Source: Lunularia cruciata (taxonomy: Eukaryota > Streptophyta > Marchantiopsida > Lunulariales > Lunulariaceae). From it: a DNA stretch of 64,000 nucleotides. A model generated the notes under the pieces. It searched no databases, was not told where the DNA came from, and worked only from the letters and a program-made list of their open reading frames with translations. The stretch spans positions 24,778,552 to 24,842,551 of the forward strand of contig OX419756.1 in the NCBI GenBank assembly GCA_948567375.1. Direction: 5' to 3'. The stretch's first letter is position 1. The number at the start of each line of letters is the position of its first letter. This document shows, one piece after another, positions 12,148-20,749 of the stretch. The position numbers were made by a program, and so were the translations under genes.

Positions 12148-12889
12148 TGTAATACCAAGGGTTAGCCATATGATCTAGATGTGAAATTCGGTTTGGTAAC
12201 ATCTAGAATGATGTTATACATGATGGTCAAAATAGATCAGATAGAAGTATCACCAAAAGAGTACTTCTACTAATAGTGCAAAAACCAAAATAGACTTGAG
12301 AACCTTAGAACTAATAGCTAGACATATGATTCAAAGGTGAGAATTGATTTGGTAACATCTGGAAGGATGTTACACATGATGGACTAAACAGATCAGAAAG
12401 AGGTATCACCAAAAGGGGACTTCTACTAATAGAGTAGGAACCGAAATATGCTTGAAATCTTTGAAGGCAATTTTGGAAGCCTAAATGGATGAATTAGGCC
12501 TCGAAAATGTGCAGATCCCCCCCCCCCCCCTTAGAGAAGGAAAGGCTGGCCTTCCTTCCCCCTTTCTTTGTCTTCTCGAGAGCTTTCCAATAGTACCTTA
12601 CGTGATTCTGAGATTCCTACAGGAAGATTCCCTAAAAGATTCCCTCCGGTCAAAGCTTGTTTGACCAACCAGATAGGACCTAGACCAGACAAGTCACTCA
12701 TCCAAGTTAGTAATCCAAGGGTGGAGCTTGCTGACATGTCACCTATCTGTGTCCCTAATCCTATGGTGGAGCTTCCTTGGAGGAGATCCTCTTTGTTTAT
12801 ATAATAAAGAGAAGGTGCTCCCTTGGGGCATCGAATGTTTGAGTGCGCAATCTGTGTTTTCTCTCTGCTCTTGTCCTCGGAGGATAACA
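12148..12889 (+). mobile_element. Solo LTR of an unrelated family (F), 742 bp
   Basis: This insert begins TGTAATACC and ends GGATAACA, giving TG..CA ends. It is flanked by the 5-bp direct repeat ATCTC (12143-12147 and 12890-12894), and the B1 integrase reads straight across once it is removed. It contains an internal imperfect tandem duplication with a period of about 156 bp (from about 12169 and 12325), a run of 14 C at 12517-12530, and a + strand TATA-like TTATATAATAAAG at about 12797. The orientation is inferred from that motif. Confidence 0.75.
12517..12530. repeat. Poly-C tract
   Basis: Fourteen consecutive C within the solo LTR. Length may be affected by sequencing or assembly error. 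Confidence 0.8.
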
Positions 12890-12923
12890 ATCTCCTATGA
12901 ATGGTTTGGGAGGTAGGAAGATC
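12890..12923 (-). pseudogene. B1 integrase sliver between two insertions
   Basis: These 34 bases match the B2 integrase region near 14020-14055 (CTATGAATG..TTTGG, then AGGTAGGAAGATC). They connect the solo LTR to the insertion site of B2, and B1 resumes at 20750. Confidence 0.7.
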
Positions 12924-13617
12924 TGTGAGCCGGCCTGTCTCTCACTCAGGATGAACCTCTGATGGCTATTATGGTAGCGCACCATGGACTAAGAAGGCAA
13001 GGAACCCCAACTCCATCATACTCCTCCAAGGCTAACACTCCAAGACTCAAGACATTGCTCACTAGAGAACTCAATGAGAGAGAGAGATAGTTGCAAATGA
13101 AAGGATGATGAGTACCTCCTCACTCCTTGTTTATATACTTGTGAAATAGTTACGTACCAAAGTTACTAATTACCGTAGTAACTCAAGTTACTAGACTAAA
13201 AGTCAAGTAAAGTCAAAAAGTAGAAAGGAATATCCATTCACATGGGCATATTCCCCTAAGCATGTGGTCTTATCTTGACCCAACCACTAAAGCAAGGATT
13301 CCTTCACATGGGCTATCCTTGGACTAAAGAAGAATCCAAAACAAAAAGGCTTGCGGGCCCAAGAGTTCTCAACTCTTTCCCCAAAGCCAAACACCTAGGA
13401 ATAATACCAAGTCAACACACTAAAATCCAAAATAGTGGTGCTCATCTTTTCTACTTCCTCTAAAGTAAGGTCCCATCTATCTTAGCTATGACTAACTTTA
13501 GCTAACCATGACTAATATAGAACCATCCTTTATCTCTATATAAATAATATCTCTTAAGTACTTGTAATACCAAGCTAAATATCACAATACCACACACATG
13601 CACAAATGGGTGTTACA
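12924..13617 (-). repeat. B2 3' LTR
   Basis: 694 bp; on the - strand it runs from TGTAACACC to GGCTCACA. A TATA-like TATTTATATAG (- strand) lies at 13536-13546. Confidence 0.92.
13536..13546 (-). promoter_or_regulatory. TATA-like box in B2 3' LTR
   Basis: The - strand reads TATTTATATAG, about 75 bases inside the LTR start. The same motif is at 20668-20678 in the 5' LTR. Confidence 0.5.
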
Positions 13618-13630
13618 TTTACCCCCGGAC
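13618..13630 (-). other. Polypurine tract of B2
   Basis: GTCCGGGGGTAAA on the - strand directly abuts the 3' LTR. This is the expected position of the plus-strand primer. Confidence 0.65.
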
Positions 13631-13665
13631 TAAGTTTTCACTTTGTCCTCAAAGTGAAGGTCTCT

Positions 13666-16600
13666 CTACCTTCTATGATACATCTTTAACTTATCATGGT
13701 TAATCCTATCAAAGTGTCTTCCTCCCAACTCCTTGAGATCATAAGTGTAATTTCCCCACACCTTCTCTACTATGAAAGGTCCAAAGTACTTAGGCAAAAA
13801 CTTCTTTTGTACTCTCTTGAATCGAATGGAATCAAACAACATTACCCAATCACCTTCTTTGAAAGGCTCCACCTTCTTCTTGCCTTGCCTCTTGTCATAG
13901 CTCTCCTTTTGTTTCCTTTGGGCTTGCTCCACTCGAACCATAGCAACTGCTCTTGCCTCTTCCAACTCCATGAGTTGATCCTTCCTTGACTTCTCTGCAT
14001 CACTTCCTTGTGCTTTCTTCAATCTCCTATGAATGCTTTGGAAGGTAGGAAGATCAAAGTGAATAGGTAAGGTAGACTCAATACCATACACCAATTGGAA
14101 TGGAGAATATCCAGTGGAAGTCTTCATGGTTGTCCTATACTCCCACAAAACTGCATGAATCCTCTTGTCCCAATGATGTTTAGCCCCCTCCATTTCTGCA
14201 TCTTTGGCCAACATCATGCACAAGGTCTGATTGGTTCTCTCTGCCAAGCCATTGGAATTTGGCTTATAGGATGTAGTTACTCTATGTGTGATAGAGAAAT
14301 GTCGTAGCATGGCTGTAGTAATGCTTCCTGTAAACTCTCCTCCTCTATCAGAAACCAACTCCAAAGGGCATCCAAACCTAGTGATAATGCGTTCATAAAG
14401 AAATCTACCCACTTCATCTTCATTCTTGTCCCTCAATGGTCTAGCCTCAACCCACTTGGTAAGGTAATCAGTAACTACCACAATGTACCGATTGTTCCTT
14501 GGGGTTCTATTGAGAGGTCCTACAAAATCAATTCCCCACTTCTCAAAGGGTCCTAGCAATGGAATTGATCTAAGTGGTGGAGTGGATGTAGACTTTCTAG
14601 CAAAAGCTTGACAAACATGACAAGTTTTGCAATAATCAAGACAATCCTTGAAAATCCCTCTCCAATGGTAACCTGCATCTAGAATCTTGAAAGCAGTCAC
14701 CTTTCCTGCAAAGTGTCCTCCACATACTAAACCTTCATGAAACTCCTTTATGAGTAAGATAGACTCTTCCTTACCCACTGCTCTTCGAAGTAGACCATCT
14801 GCTCCTTGGTGAAAAAGAATATCATCCACCATTGTGTAAGGTCTAGATCTTGCTGCAAGGGCCTTCCTCTCCCTAGCATGCATCCCTTCTGGATAGTTAC
14901 CTCTTGTCACAAAATCCACAATCTCCTTGTACTCCATTGGAACCTCTTGAGTGACTGAGATTGTCATGAGCTCCTCATCCGGGAAGGAATCATCTACTGG
15001 CTCATCTCCATCATGATCATAGGCTCTAGATAACAAATCAGCATTTGCATGTTTCTTTCCTGGCCTATCCTCAATTGTGTAGTCATACTCAGACAAGAGA
15101 ATCATCCACCTTGCTAGTCTCCCTTCAACATTAGGCTTGTTGAAGATGTACTTCAAAGCCTTGTGATCCGTGACAATTGTGGCTTTCCCTCCAATCAAGT
15201 AGTGTCTAAACTTCTTGAGACCAAAGATCACTGCCAACCCTTCTCTCTCTGTGACAGAGTAGTTCTTCTCTGCTGAAACCATCTGCCTACTAGCATAAGC
15301 TATTGGATGATCATGCCCATCTTGGTCTAATTGACTAAGAGTGCATCCTATAGCTACATTAGAAGCATTAGTGTAGAGGATGAAAGGCTTACTCCAATCA
15401 GGTTTAGCAAGAATTGGAGCTACAACAAGGGATTGCTTGAGCTCCTCAAAAGCTTTGAGAGCCTCCTTGTCTTCCAAAATCACCATGTAATCTACACCCT
15501 TCTTCATGTAGATGGTCAATGCATAAGCCTTGTTGGAAAATGAGAAGATGAACCTCCTATAGTACCCAACCATTCCCAAGAATTGGCGTAACTTTGTCAA
15601 GCTTGAAGGGAATGGAAGGTCTGAGATTTTCCTCACCTTCTCAGGATCAACTGCTATTCCATCCTTGGAGATGATGTGCCCCAAAAGTAGACCTTCTTCA
15701 CATCCAAAAATGCACTTCTCTGGGTTGAGTGATGCATTTGCCTCATCCAAGCGTTGCAAGACTTTGATTAGGTGCTCAAAGTGCTCCTCCTTGCTCCCAT
15801 AGACACAAAAGTCATCAATGAAATCTCTCACAAATTTCCCAATGAAAGGTTCAAATACCTTGTTCATGAACCGTTGGAATGTGGCTGGAGCATTGCAAAG
15901 CCCAAAAGGCATGACCTTGAAAGCGTAAGTTCCCCAAGGTGTGGTGAATGTGGTGAGTTGTTGATGCTCTGGTGCAATCTTTATTTGGTTATATCCACTA
16001 TAACCATCTCCAAAACTGTACCTCTCATGACCTGCAACCTCCTCCAAGATCTCATCAATGAATGGCAATGGGTAGTAGTCCTTCTTGGTAACAGCATTGA
16101 GCTTCTTGTAATCCACACATACCCGAAGCTTGCCATTCTTTTTCTTCACAATGACAATTGGAGACACCCATTCTGAATTCTCCACCTCAAAGATAAATCC
16201 AGCCTCCTTGAGCTTATCAATCTCCTCCTTCACAACCAAAGATATTGGTGGGCTAATGCGACGTTGCTTTTGGCGGATTGGTCTTGCATGTGACTCCACC
16301 TCTATCTTGTGCTCCTCCAAGGTGACTTCCTTCAAATCCTTGTAACTAAAAGCAAACACATGGATGAACTTGCGGAAAATCTCCTCAAATCTCACCTTCT
16401 CCTCCTTGGTAACATTTGGGCCATACTTGAGGGTAGATAACCTTCTCTCTACCTCCTCAAGTGTCAATGGTGATTTATCTGGGTCCTTCAAAACCTCTGG
16501 CTTAGGTGCAAAATCCATAGCACACAAAGGATACACATCTGAATCAGATTCAGATTCATCCTCCTCCGTGGAAGTCTCCTCTTCCATGCTTGTGTCCACA

Positions 16601-18492
16601 CCTGAAGCTCCTCCTTCAGAATCAGATTCCCAATAATCAGAAGATGGGGTATCTGAATGTGAAGTGTTGGTGGTGTTAGTCACAGGAACAGTGACTCTAT
16701 GGTTTGATGGCCCAATCCTTAAGTACCCTTTGTGCCATCGATCAGTTGTGCGTGTTGCTCTCAACCATGGCCTCCCAAGAAGTAAGTCATAGCTTGAATC
16801 CTTCAAGACTTGGAAAGTCATGAGATTTTGAACTCCCATAACTGAAACTACCACCTTATCCATCACTCCTACTGGTCGAACTTGTTGCTTGTTTGCCATG
16901 CTCACCACAAATGTTGAAGCTCTTGAGGGTATCATACCCAACTTCTTCATCAACCTTTCTGACATGGCATTCACTGCTGATCCTCCATCAACCAATGCAT
17001 CCTTGATGTTGTGACCATTCACTCTCACATCAATCTTGGAGGCATATTCACAAGCTTCCCATGGTGCTGGCTTGGCATCCACCACCCCCATTGATATTGG
17101 AACTTTTGCCTTCTTCTTCTTCTTGCTCCTTGTAGAACTCAAACCACCTCTAAGCTCCTTTCTCAAGGTAGGGTTCAAAGCAATTAATTGGCCCACTGTG
17201 ATGTTAGCCTTGTGACTACCAACATCCTCCAACACATTGTAGTTCCATTGTTGCTTGGAGATCAAGAAGTCCTCCATCCCCAACTTCTTCCTTGGAGTCT
17301 TTGTTGTTGATGGTGTTGAGGTGCGAGTGCTCCTAGTAGACATAGGAGTATCCTTGCTTGAAGTAAATCCTTGAGAAGAGTGAACATCCTCTGCAAAACG
17401 AGCTCTCTTCTTCTCTTGTGCCAAAAGCTCCAAATTAGGACCCTTGGAGTTTGAGCACTCTCCCTTCTCATACTTGCTCTCAACCACATCTATGGATGCT
17501 ATCCCCTTACCTTTGTTGGGATTAGGAGCCACTTGGGTTTCACTACCTCCCTCTTTCCCTCTATTGGCTCCCTCATAACCCCTTCCTCCATGGTAAGTGG
17601 AATTTGGGCAATTCCTTTGGATATGGCCTCTTCTCCCACAACCAAAACAATTTCTATCATTGAAATTGTTGGCTGGTTGGCCTCCTCTATATGGATGGTT
17701 TCCATAACTCCTAGGCCCTCTCCCTACATTCTGATCCACCTCTCTCTTCTCCCATAATTGCACCACATTGATCTTGAGATCCGCAAGTTGTTCTGTGATG
17801 GTTTGGAGTGGATCTTTTGGTGGAGGTGCAAGAACTGGAGCAACTACTACTTGTGGTGCAACCCTTGTCACCAAAGTATCAGAAGTTCCACCATACTTGT
17901 AGCCTTGAGGAGGATGCACAACCTCCTTCACCACCAAATCACTTTCATCCCCTTCCAAACTCTCCTCCATACGAATTGCGATCTTGATAGCTTCAACCTT
18001 GGAAGAAGGTTTCTCATATCTCACCTTGCTTCTAATTTGTGGTCTCAATCCTCCCACAAAATTCTTGGTGAGCATGGCCCCTATGTCAATCATTGTAGTC
18101 TCCACATCATCCCCACCCTTCCTCAACACTATGCGAAATCTGGACTCCAATTTTTCCACTCTTTCCACATAGACTCTCACTTTCTCTCCATCTCCTTGCT
18201 TGAGAAATGTAACCTCACTCATCAATCTCTCATAACTCTCATCAGGAAGAAAGTTCTCAATGAGTGCTGAAGTCAAAGTCTCCCAAGACTCCTCTTCCCC
18301 CTCTCTCCTCTCTCTCTTTTGGTATTCTGACTCATACCATGTAAGTGCTGCATCCTCAAAGAAATCTGGTAATAATGAGGCCCACTCATTCTTCCTCCTC
18401 TCATTGTTTCCTATGCAAGCTCTCTTGAAGTCTCTCACAAAGGCCTCCACATCTTCTCCATCCTTGCCAAAGAAAACCGGAAGTTTCCCCAT
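13666..18492 (-). CDS. Gag-Pol polyprotein of B2 (1608 aa, intact)
   Basis: One uninterrupted frame covers gag, protease, RT, RNase H and integrase. The ATG at 18492 follows in-frame TAG and TGA stops. Gag core is about residues 1-180. The zinc knuckle is CFGCGRRGHIQRNC (282-295). The protease motif is VDGGSAVNAM, with D502 and DGG in place of DTG/DSG. RT spans about 755-960, with FGLCNAPATFQR and the active site FIDD (891-894). In RNase H (about 1036-1155) the first catalytic Asp position is Asn (YTNAS, N1042), while E1084, D1109 and D1152 are present. Integrase has H1252, H1260, C1291 and C1294, then D1322, D1382 and E1418 with 35 residues between the last two, then a GPF module (1571-1573). 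It ends KMYHRR with no chromodomain. Expected to act in cytoplasmic virus-like particles and then in the nucleus. Confidence 0.93.
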   Translation of the reverse strand: MGKLPVFFGKDGEDVEAFVRDFKRACIGNNERRKNEWASLLPDFFEDAALTWYESEYQKRERREGEEESWETLTSALIENFLPDESYERLMSEVTFLKQGDGEKVRVYVERVEKLESRFRIVLRKGGDDVETTMIDIGAMLTKNFVGGLRPQIRSKVRYEKPSSKVEAIKIAIRMEESLEGDESDLVVKEVVHPPQGYKYGGTSDTLVTRVAPQVVVAPVLAPPPKDPLQTITEQLADLKINVVQLWEKREVDQNVGRGPRSYGNHPYRGGQPANNFNDRNCFGCGRRGHIQRNCPNSTYHGGRGYEGANRGKEGGSETQVAPNPNKGKGIASIDVVESKYEKGECSNSKGPNLELLAQEKKRARFAEDVHSSQGFTSSKDTPMSTRSTRTSTPSTTKTPRKKLGMEDFLISKQQWNYNVLEDVGSHKANITVGQLIALNPTLRKELRGGLSSTRSKKKKKAKVPISMGVVDAKPAPWEACEYASKIDVRVNGHNIKDALVDGGSAVNAMSERLMKKLGMIPSRASTFVVSMANKQQVRPVGVMDKVVVSVMGVQNLMTFQVLKDSSYDLLLGRPWLRATRTTDRWHKGYLRIGPSNHRVTVPVTNTTNTSHSDTPSSDYWESDSEGGASGVDTSMEEETSTEEDESESDSDVYPLCAMDFAPKPEVLKDPDKSPLTLEEVERRLSTLKYGPNVTKEEKVRFEEIFRKFIHVFAFSYKDLKEVTLEEHKIEVESHARPIRQKQRRISPPISLVVKEEIDKLKEAGFIFEVENSEWVSPIVIVKKKNGKLRVCVDYKKLNAVTKKDYYPLPFIDEILEEVAGHERYSFGDGYSGYNQIKIAPEHQQLTTFTTPWGTYAFKVMPFGLCNAPATFQRFMNKVFEPFIGKFVRDFIDDFCVYGSKEEHFEHLIKVLQRLDEANASLNPEKCIFGCEEGLLLGHIISKDGIAVDPEKVRKISDLPFPSSLTKLRQFLGMVGYYRRFIFSFSNKAYALTIYMKKGVDYMVILEDKEALKAFEELKQSLVVAPILAKPDWSKPFILYTNASNVAIGCTLSQLDQDGHDHPIAYASRQMVSAEKNYSVTEREGLAVIFGLKKFRHYLIGGKATIVTDHKALKYIFNKPNVEGRLARWMILLSEYDYTIEDRPGKKHANADLLSRAYDHDGDEPVDDSFPDEELMTISVTQEVPMEYKEIVDFVTRGNYPEGMHARERKALAARSRPYTMVDDILFHQGADGLLRRAVGKEESILLIKEFHEGLVCGGHFAGKVTAFKILDAGYHWRGIFKDCLDYCKTCHVCQAFARKSTSTPPLRSIPLLGPFEKWGIDFVGPLNRTPRNNRYIVVVTDYLTKWVEARPLRDKNEDEVGRFLYERIITRFGCPLELVSDRGGEFTGSITTAMLRHFSITHRVTTSYKPNSNGLAERTNQTLCMMLAKDAEMEGAKHHWDKRIHAVLWEYRTTMKTSTGYSPFQLVYGIESTLPIHFDLPTFQSIHRRLKKAQGSDAEKSRKDQLMELEEARAVAMVRVEQAQRKQKESYDKRQGKKKVEPFKEGDWVMLFDSIRFKRVQKKFLPKYFGPFIVEKVWGNYTYDLKELGGRHFDRINHDKLKMYHRR

Positions 18493-18721
18493 CTTAACCC
18501 CTCACTATCTTTCTTTTCTCTCAAATAAATTTTTTTTTTTCTCTCACTCTATTACTAATAGAGTATATACATGACTAACACCATCCGAGAATAATCCACT
18601 CTAGGGAACACAAAAGGTTCAGGTTGCTCCAAGATTTCTATAGCAACATCAAATCCTAGAGTGCATATTAATCTAACTCTCATGGATAGTTTATCCATAA
18701 GTTGAAAGATTATCTCCATCA

Positions 18722-19219
18722 CTAATCTTGAGAACTAGCTGATGAAGGTGGTAGTATTTCTGTAGCTGTACTAAGACTCTCTCCAAGATCCTTCACCAAA
18801 GTTTCCAAAAGTGCTTTTACTCCACTACACTCATGTCCTTTTGGAAGTCCTTCAACTCCACAAACCTCACACAACTCTTTGGTCTTAGATCTTCTCCCTC
18901 CCAATCTTGGTGAAGAAGGTCCAACATGCAAACCCAAGTCAAGTAAGCCTCTCCTTTCCCTCAATCTCTTGCTCTCAAAGGTCAATGGACATGAACTTGC
19001 CTTATGTCCCTTCTCTCCACATAGAAAGCACTTAGACTCACTCTTTCCTCCAAGTGGTGTAGGTTTTTGGATCCTCTCAACACTCTCTTCAAATTCTATT
19101 GTAAACTCTCTTTTCCTCAAATCCACCCCTACAATCACCTCAAACCCTTGGGGAACCTTGCATAATCTCAATTTCCACTCTTGATGACTCTCCATGTTCC
19201 CCAAGATGAATCTAAACAC
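18722..19219 (-). CDS. B2 upstream ORF with CCHC zinc knuckle (165 aa)
   Basis: A separate frame 5' of gag within the element, 229 bases upstream of the gag ATG. It has a perfect CX2CX4HX4C knuckle, CFLCGEKGHKASSCP (about residues 62-76), and a second cysteine cluster, CEVCGVEGLPKGHEC. These point to nucleic-acid binding. B1 keeps a shorter related frame at 24546-24950 with CFLCGEKEHKASSCP. Standard gypsy elements do not carry an ORF here. It could be a second nucleocapsid-like protein, a regulator, or a captured gene. How it would be translated relative to gag-pol is unclear; a spliced or separate mRNA is one option. Confidence 0.65.
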   Translation of the reverse strand: MFRFILGNMESHQEWKLRLCKVPQGFEVIVGVDLRKREFTIEFEESVERIQKPTPLGGKSESKCFLCGEKGHKASSCPLTFESKRLRERRGLLDLGLHVGPSSPRLGGRRSKTKELCEVCGVEGLPKGHECSGVKALLETLVKDLGESLSTATEILPPSSASSQD

Positions 19220-19843
19220 TCAAACATGCTTTTTGTTGATCTCAAACTTCTCATGCATGAGATCTCCACTCTGCAGAATTGACCCTTCCTCACAATGTCA
19301 CTCAAATCTCCCAACTAATATGTCACAGTCCTCTGAAATTTTCCACACTTGATCACAACTCTAGGGCGTCCCTCCCTGCAAAATTTTAGATCTTTTCATC
19401 GAGCCATTTGGCCTAGACACCTTTCTATTCAGCACCCATATTTCAGATTTGGTCTGAAAACCACCCCCCTCACTTCAAAAACTCATAACGCACTGCGAAA
19501 AAATGATCTCTCTCTAATTTTTGTGGCACCAGGTAGGATACAATGCACTGAATTTTCTTGGAAATTTTCAGGACGATTCACTAAACATTGAAGAAATGGC
19601 AGACTCTGTACAATTTTCCAAAGAGCATGCAGTTGCGGGAGCACTTTACCCTATCAACTTTCAAAAATTCTAGCCCAGTGCGCATAGAAGCTCTCTCAAT
19701 AATTTCAAGTGTGCTAACTGAAAGATAACCCAAGCTATCATGTGTAGAAATCTCAAGTTCAGATCTCAAACTTGAGATTTTGCCCAAAATCACCTTAATC
19801 CCCAAAATCTGCAATCCACCTCACACAATCTCTCCAATTCCTC
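19220..19843 (-). other. B2 leader, no supported gene
   Basis: About 620 bases between the small ORF and the zinc-knuckle ORF. Only short frames are present. Related but diverged sequence lies at about 24951-25570 in B1. Confidence 0.6.
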
Positions 19844-20014
19844 TCATGTGTACAAGATGTACAAAATCACCTCAAAGACATCATAATGAACTACAGGGTA
19901 TACAAATGGATCTTGGTTCTCTAACATAAGTTCAGCCCTCTCCTCTCCTAATGTTCTCTCCAAGTGAGCTCTCATAGCCTCCTTCTGCCTAATGTAGAAT
20001 TGGACGCGGAACAT
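19844..20014 (-). CDS. B2 leader small ORF (56 aa)
   Basis: This frame starts 19 bases downstream of the primer site on the - strand (MFRVQFYIRQ) and ends VFEVILYILYT. B1 keeps the same frame open at 25571 to about 25741, with LERTLGEERAELMLEN identical and the same C-terminus despite heavy decay elsewhere. Between the copies most changes do not break the frame, suggesting a translated leader peptide or a first exon. It could also be a chance frame in a slowly diverging leader. Function unknown. Confidence 0.4.
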   Translation of the reverse strand: MFRVQFYIRQKEAMRAHLERTLGEERAELMLENQDPFVYPVVHYDVFEVILYILYT

Positions 20015-20032
20015 TATCTTGCCTTCTAGAGA

Positions 20033-20051
20033 GGTCCCGGCAACGGAACCA
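20033..20051 (-). other. B2 primer binding site, tRNA-Glu type
   Basis: The - strand reads TGGTTCCGTTGCCGGGACC, four bases after the 5' LTR. From memory, the 3' end of plant tRNA-Glu with CCA is ..CCCGGCAACGGAACCA, which would pair with the first 17-18 bases without mismatch. Confidence 0.7.
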
Positions 20052-20055
20052 AAAA

Positions 20056-20749
20056 TGTGAGCCGGCCTGTCTCTCACTCAGGATGAACCTCTGATGGCTA
20101 TTATGGTAGCGCACCATGGACTAAGAAGGCAAGGAACCCCAACTCCATCATACTCCTCCAAGGCTAACACTCCAAGACTCAAGACATTGCTCACTAGAGA
20201 ACTCAATGAGAGAGAGAGATAGTTGCAAATGAAAGGATGATGAGTACCTCCTCACTCCTTGTTTATATACTTGTGAAATAGTTACGTACCAAAGTTACTA
20301 ATTACCGTAGTAACTCAAGTTACTAGACTAAAAGTCAAGTAAAGTCAAAAAGTAGAAAGGAATATCCATTCACATGGGCATATTCCCCTAAGCATGTGGT
20401 CTTATCTTGACCCAACCACTAAAGCAAGGATTCCTTCACATGGGCTATCCTTGGACTAAAGAAGAATCCAAAACAAAAAGGCTTGCGGGCCCAAGAGTTC
20501 TCAACTCTTTCCCCAAAGCCAAACACCTAGGAATAATACCAAGTCAACACACTAAAATCCAAAATAGTGGTGCTCATCTTTTCTACTTCCTCTAAAGTAA
20601 GGTCCCATCTATCTTAGCTATGACTAACTTTAGCTAACCATGACTAATATAGAACCATCCTTTATCTCTATATAAATAATATCTCTTAAGTACTTGTAAT
20701 ACCAAGCTAAATATCACAATACCACACACATGCACAAATGGGTGTTACA
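20056..20749 (-). repeat. B2 5' LTR
   Basis: 694 bp with the same sequence as 12924-13617 by direct reading. The primer site lies immediately downstream on the - strand. Confidence 0.92.
20668..20678 (-). promoter_or_regulatory. TATA-like box in B2 5' LTR
   Basis: TATTTATATAG on the - strand, the likely core promoter of the B2 transcript. The transcription start would be within the LTR, toward 20640. Confidence 0.5.

Larger units (their letters stand above)
12924..20749 (-). mobile_element. Full-length young Ty3/gypsy retrotransposon B2 (7826 bp)
   Basis: LTRs of 694 bp at 12924-13617 and 20056-20749 show no difference when read base by base. Transcription order on the - strand is: 5' LTR, primer site, 56-codon ORF, zinc-knuckle ORF, gag-pol, polypurine tract, 3' LTR. 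It sits in the integrase of B1, a member of its own family. Flanks share (A)GATC, a 4-5 bp target duplication. There is no chromodomain after the integrase and RT carries FIDD, both like the Tat/Athila side of gypsy. Identical LTRs and an open polyprotein indicate very recent insertion. Confidence 0.93.

Noticed and set aside
13666-13800. Chromodomain at the end of B2 integrase
   Set aside because: The frame ends soon after the GPF module, with no aromatic-cage chromodomain pattern.
15790-15830. RT active site FIDD as a defect
   Set aside because: Phe in place of Tyr before the I/M-D-D motif is usual in Tat/Athila-like gypsy RTs, so it is not evidence of inactivity.
17758-18270. 170-codon + strand ORF
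   Set aside because: Antisense shadow of the B2 gag frame.
20033-20051. tRNA gene fragment
   Set aside because: Only about 18 bases complementary to a tRNA end, placed right after an LTR; this is a primer site.
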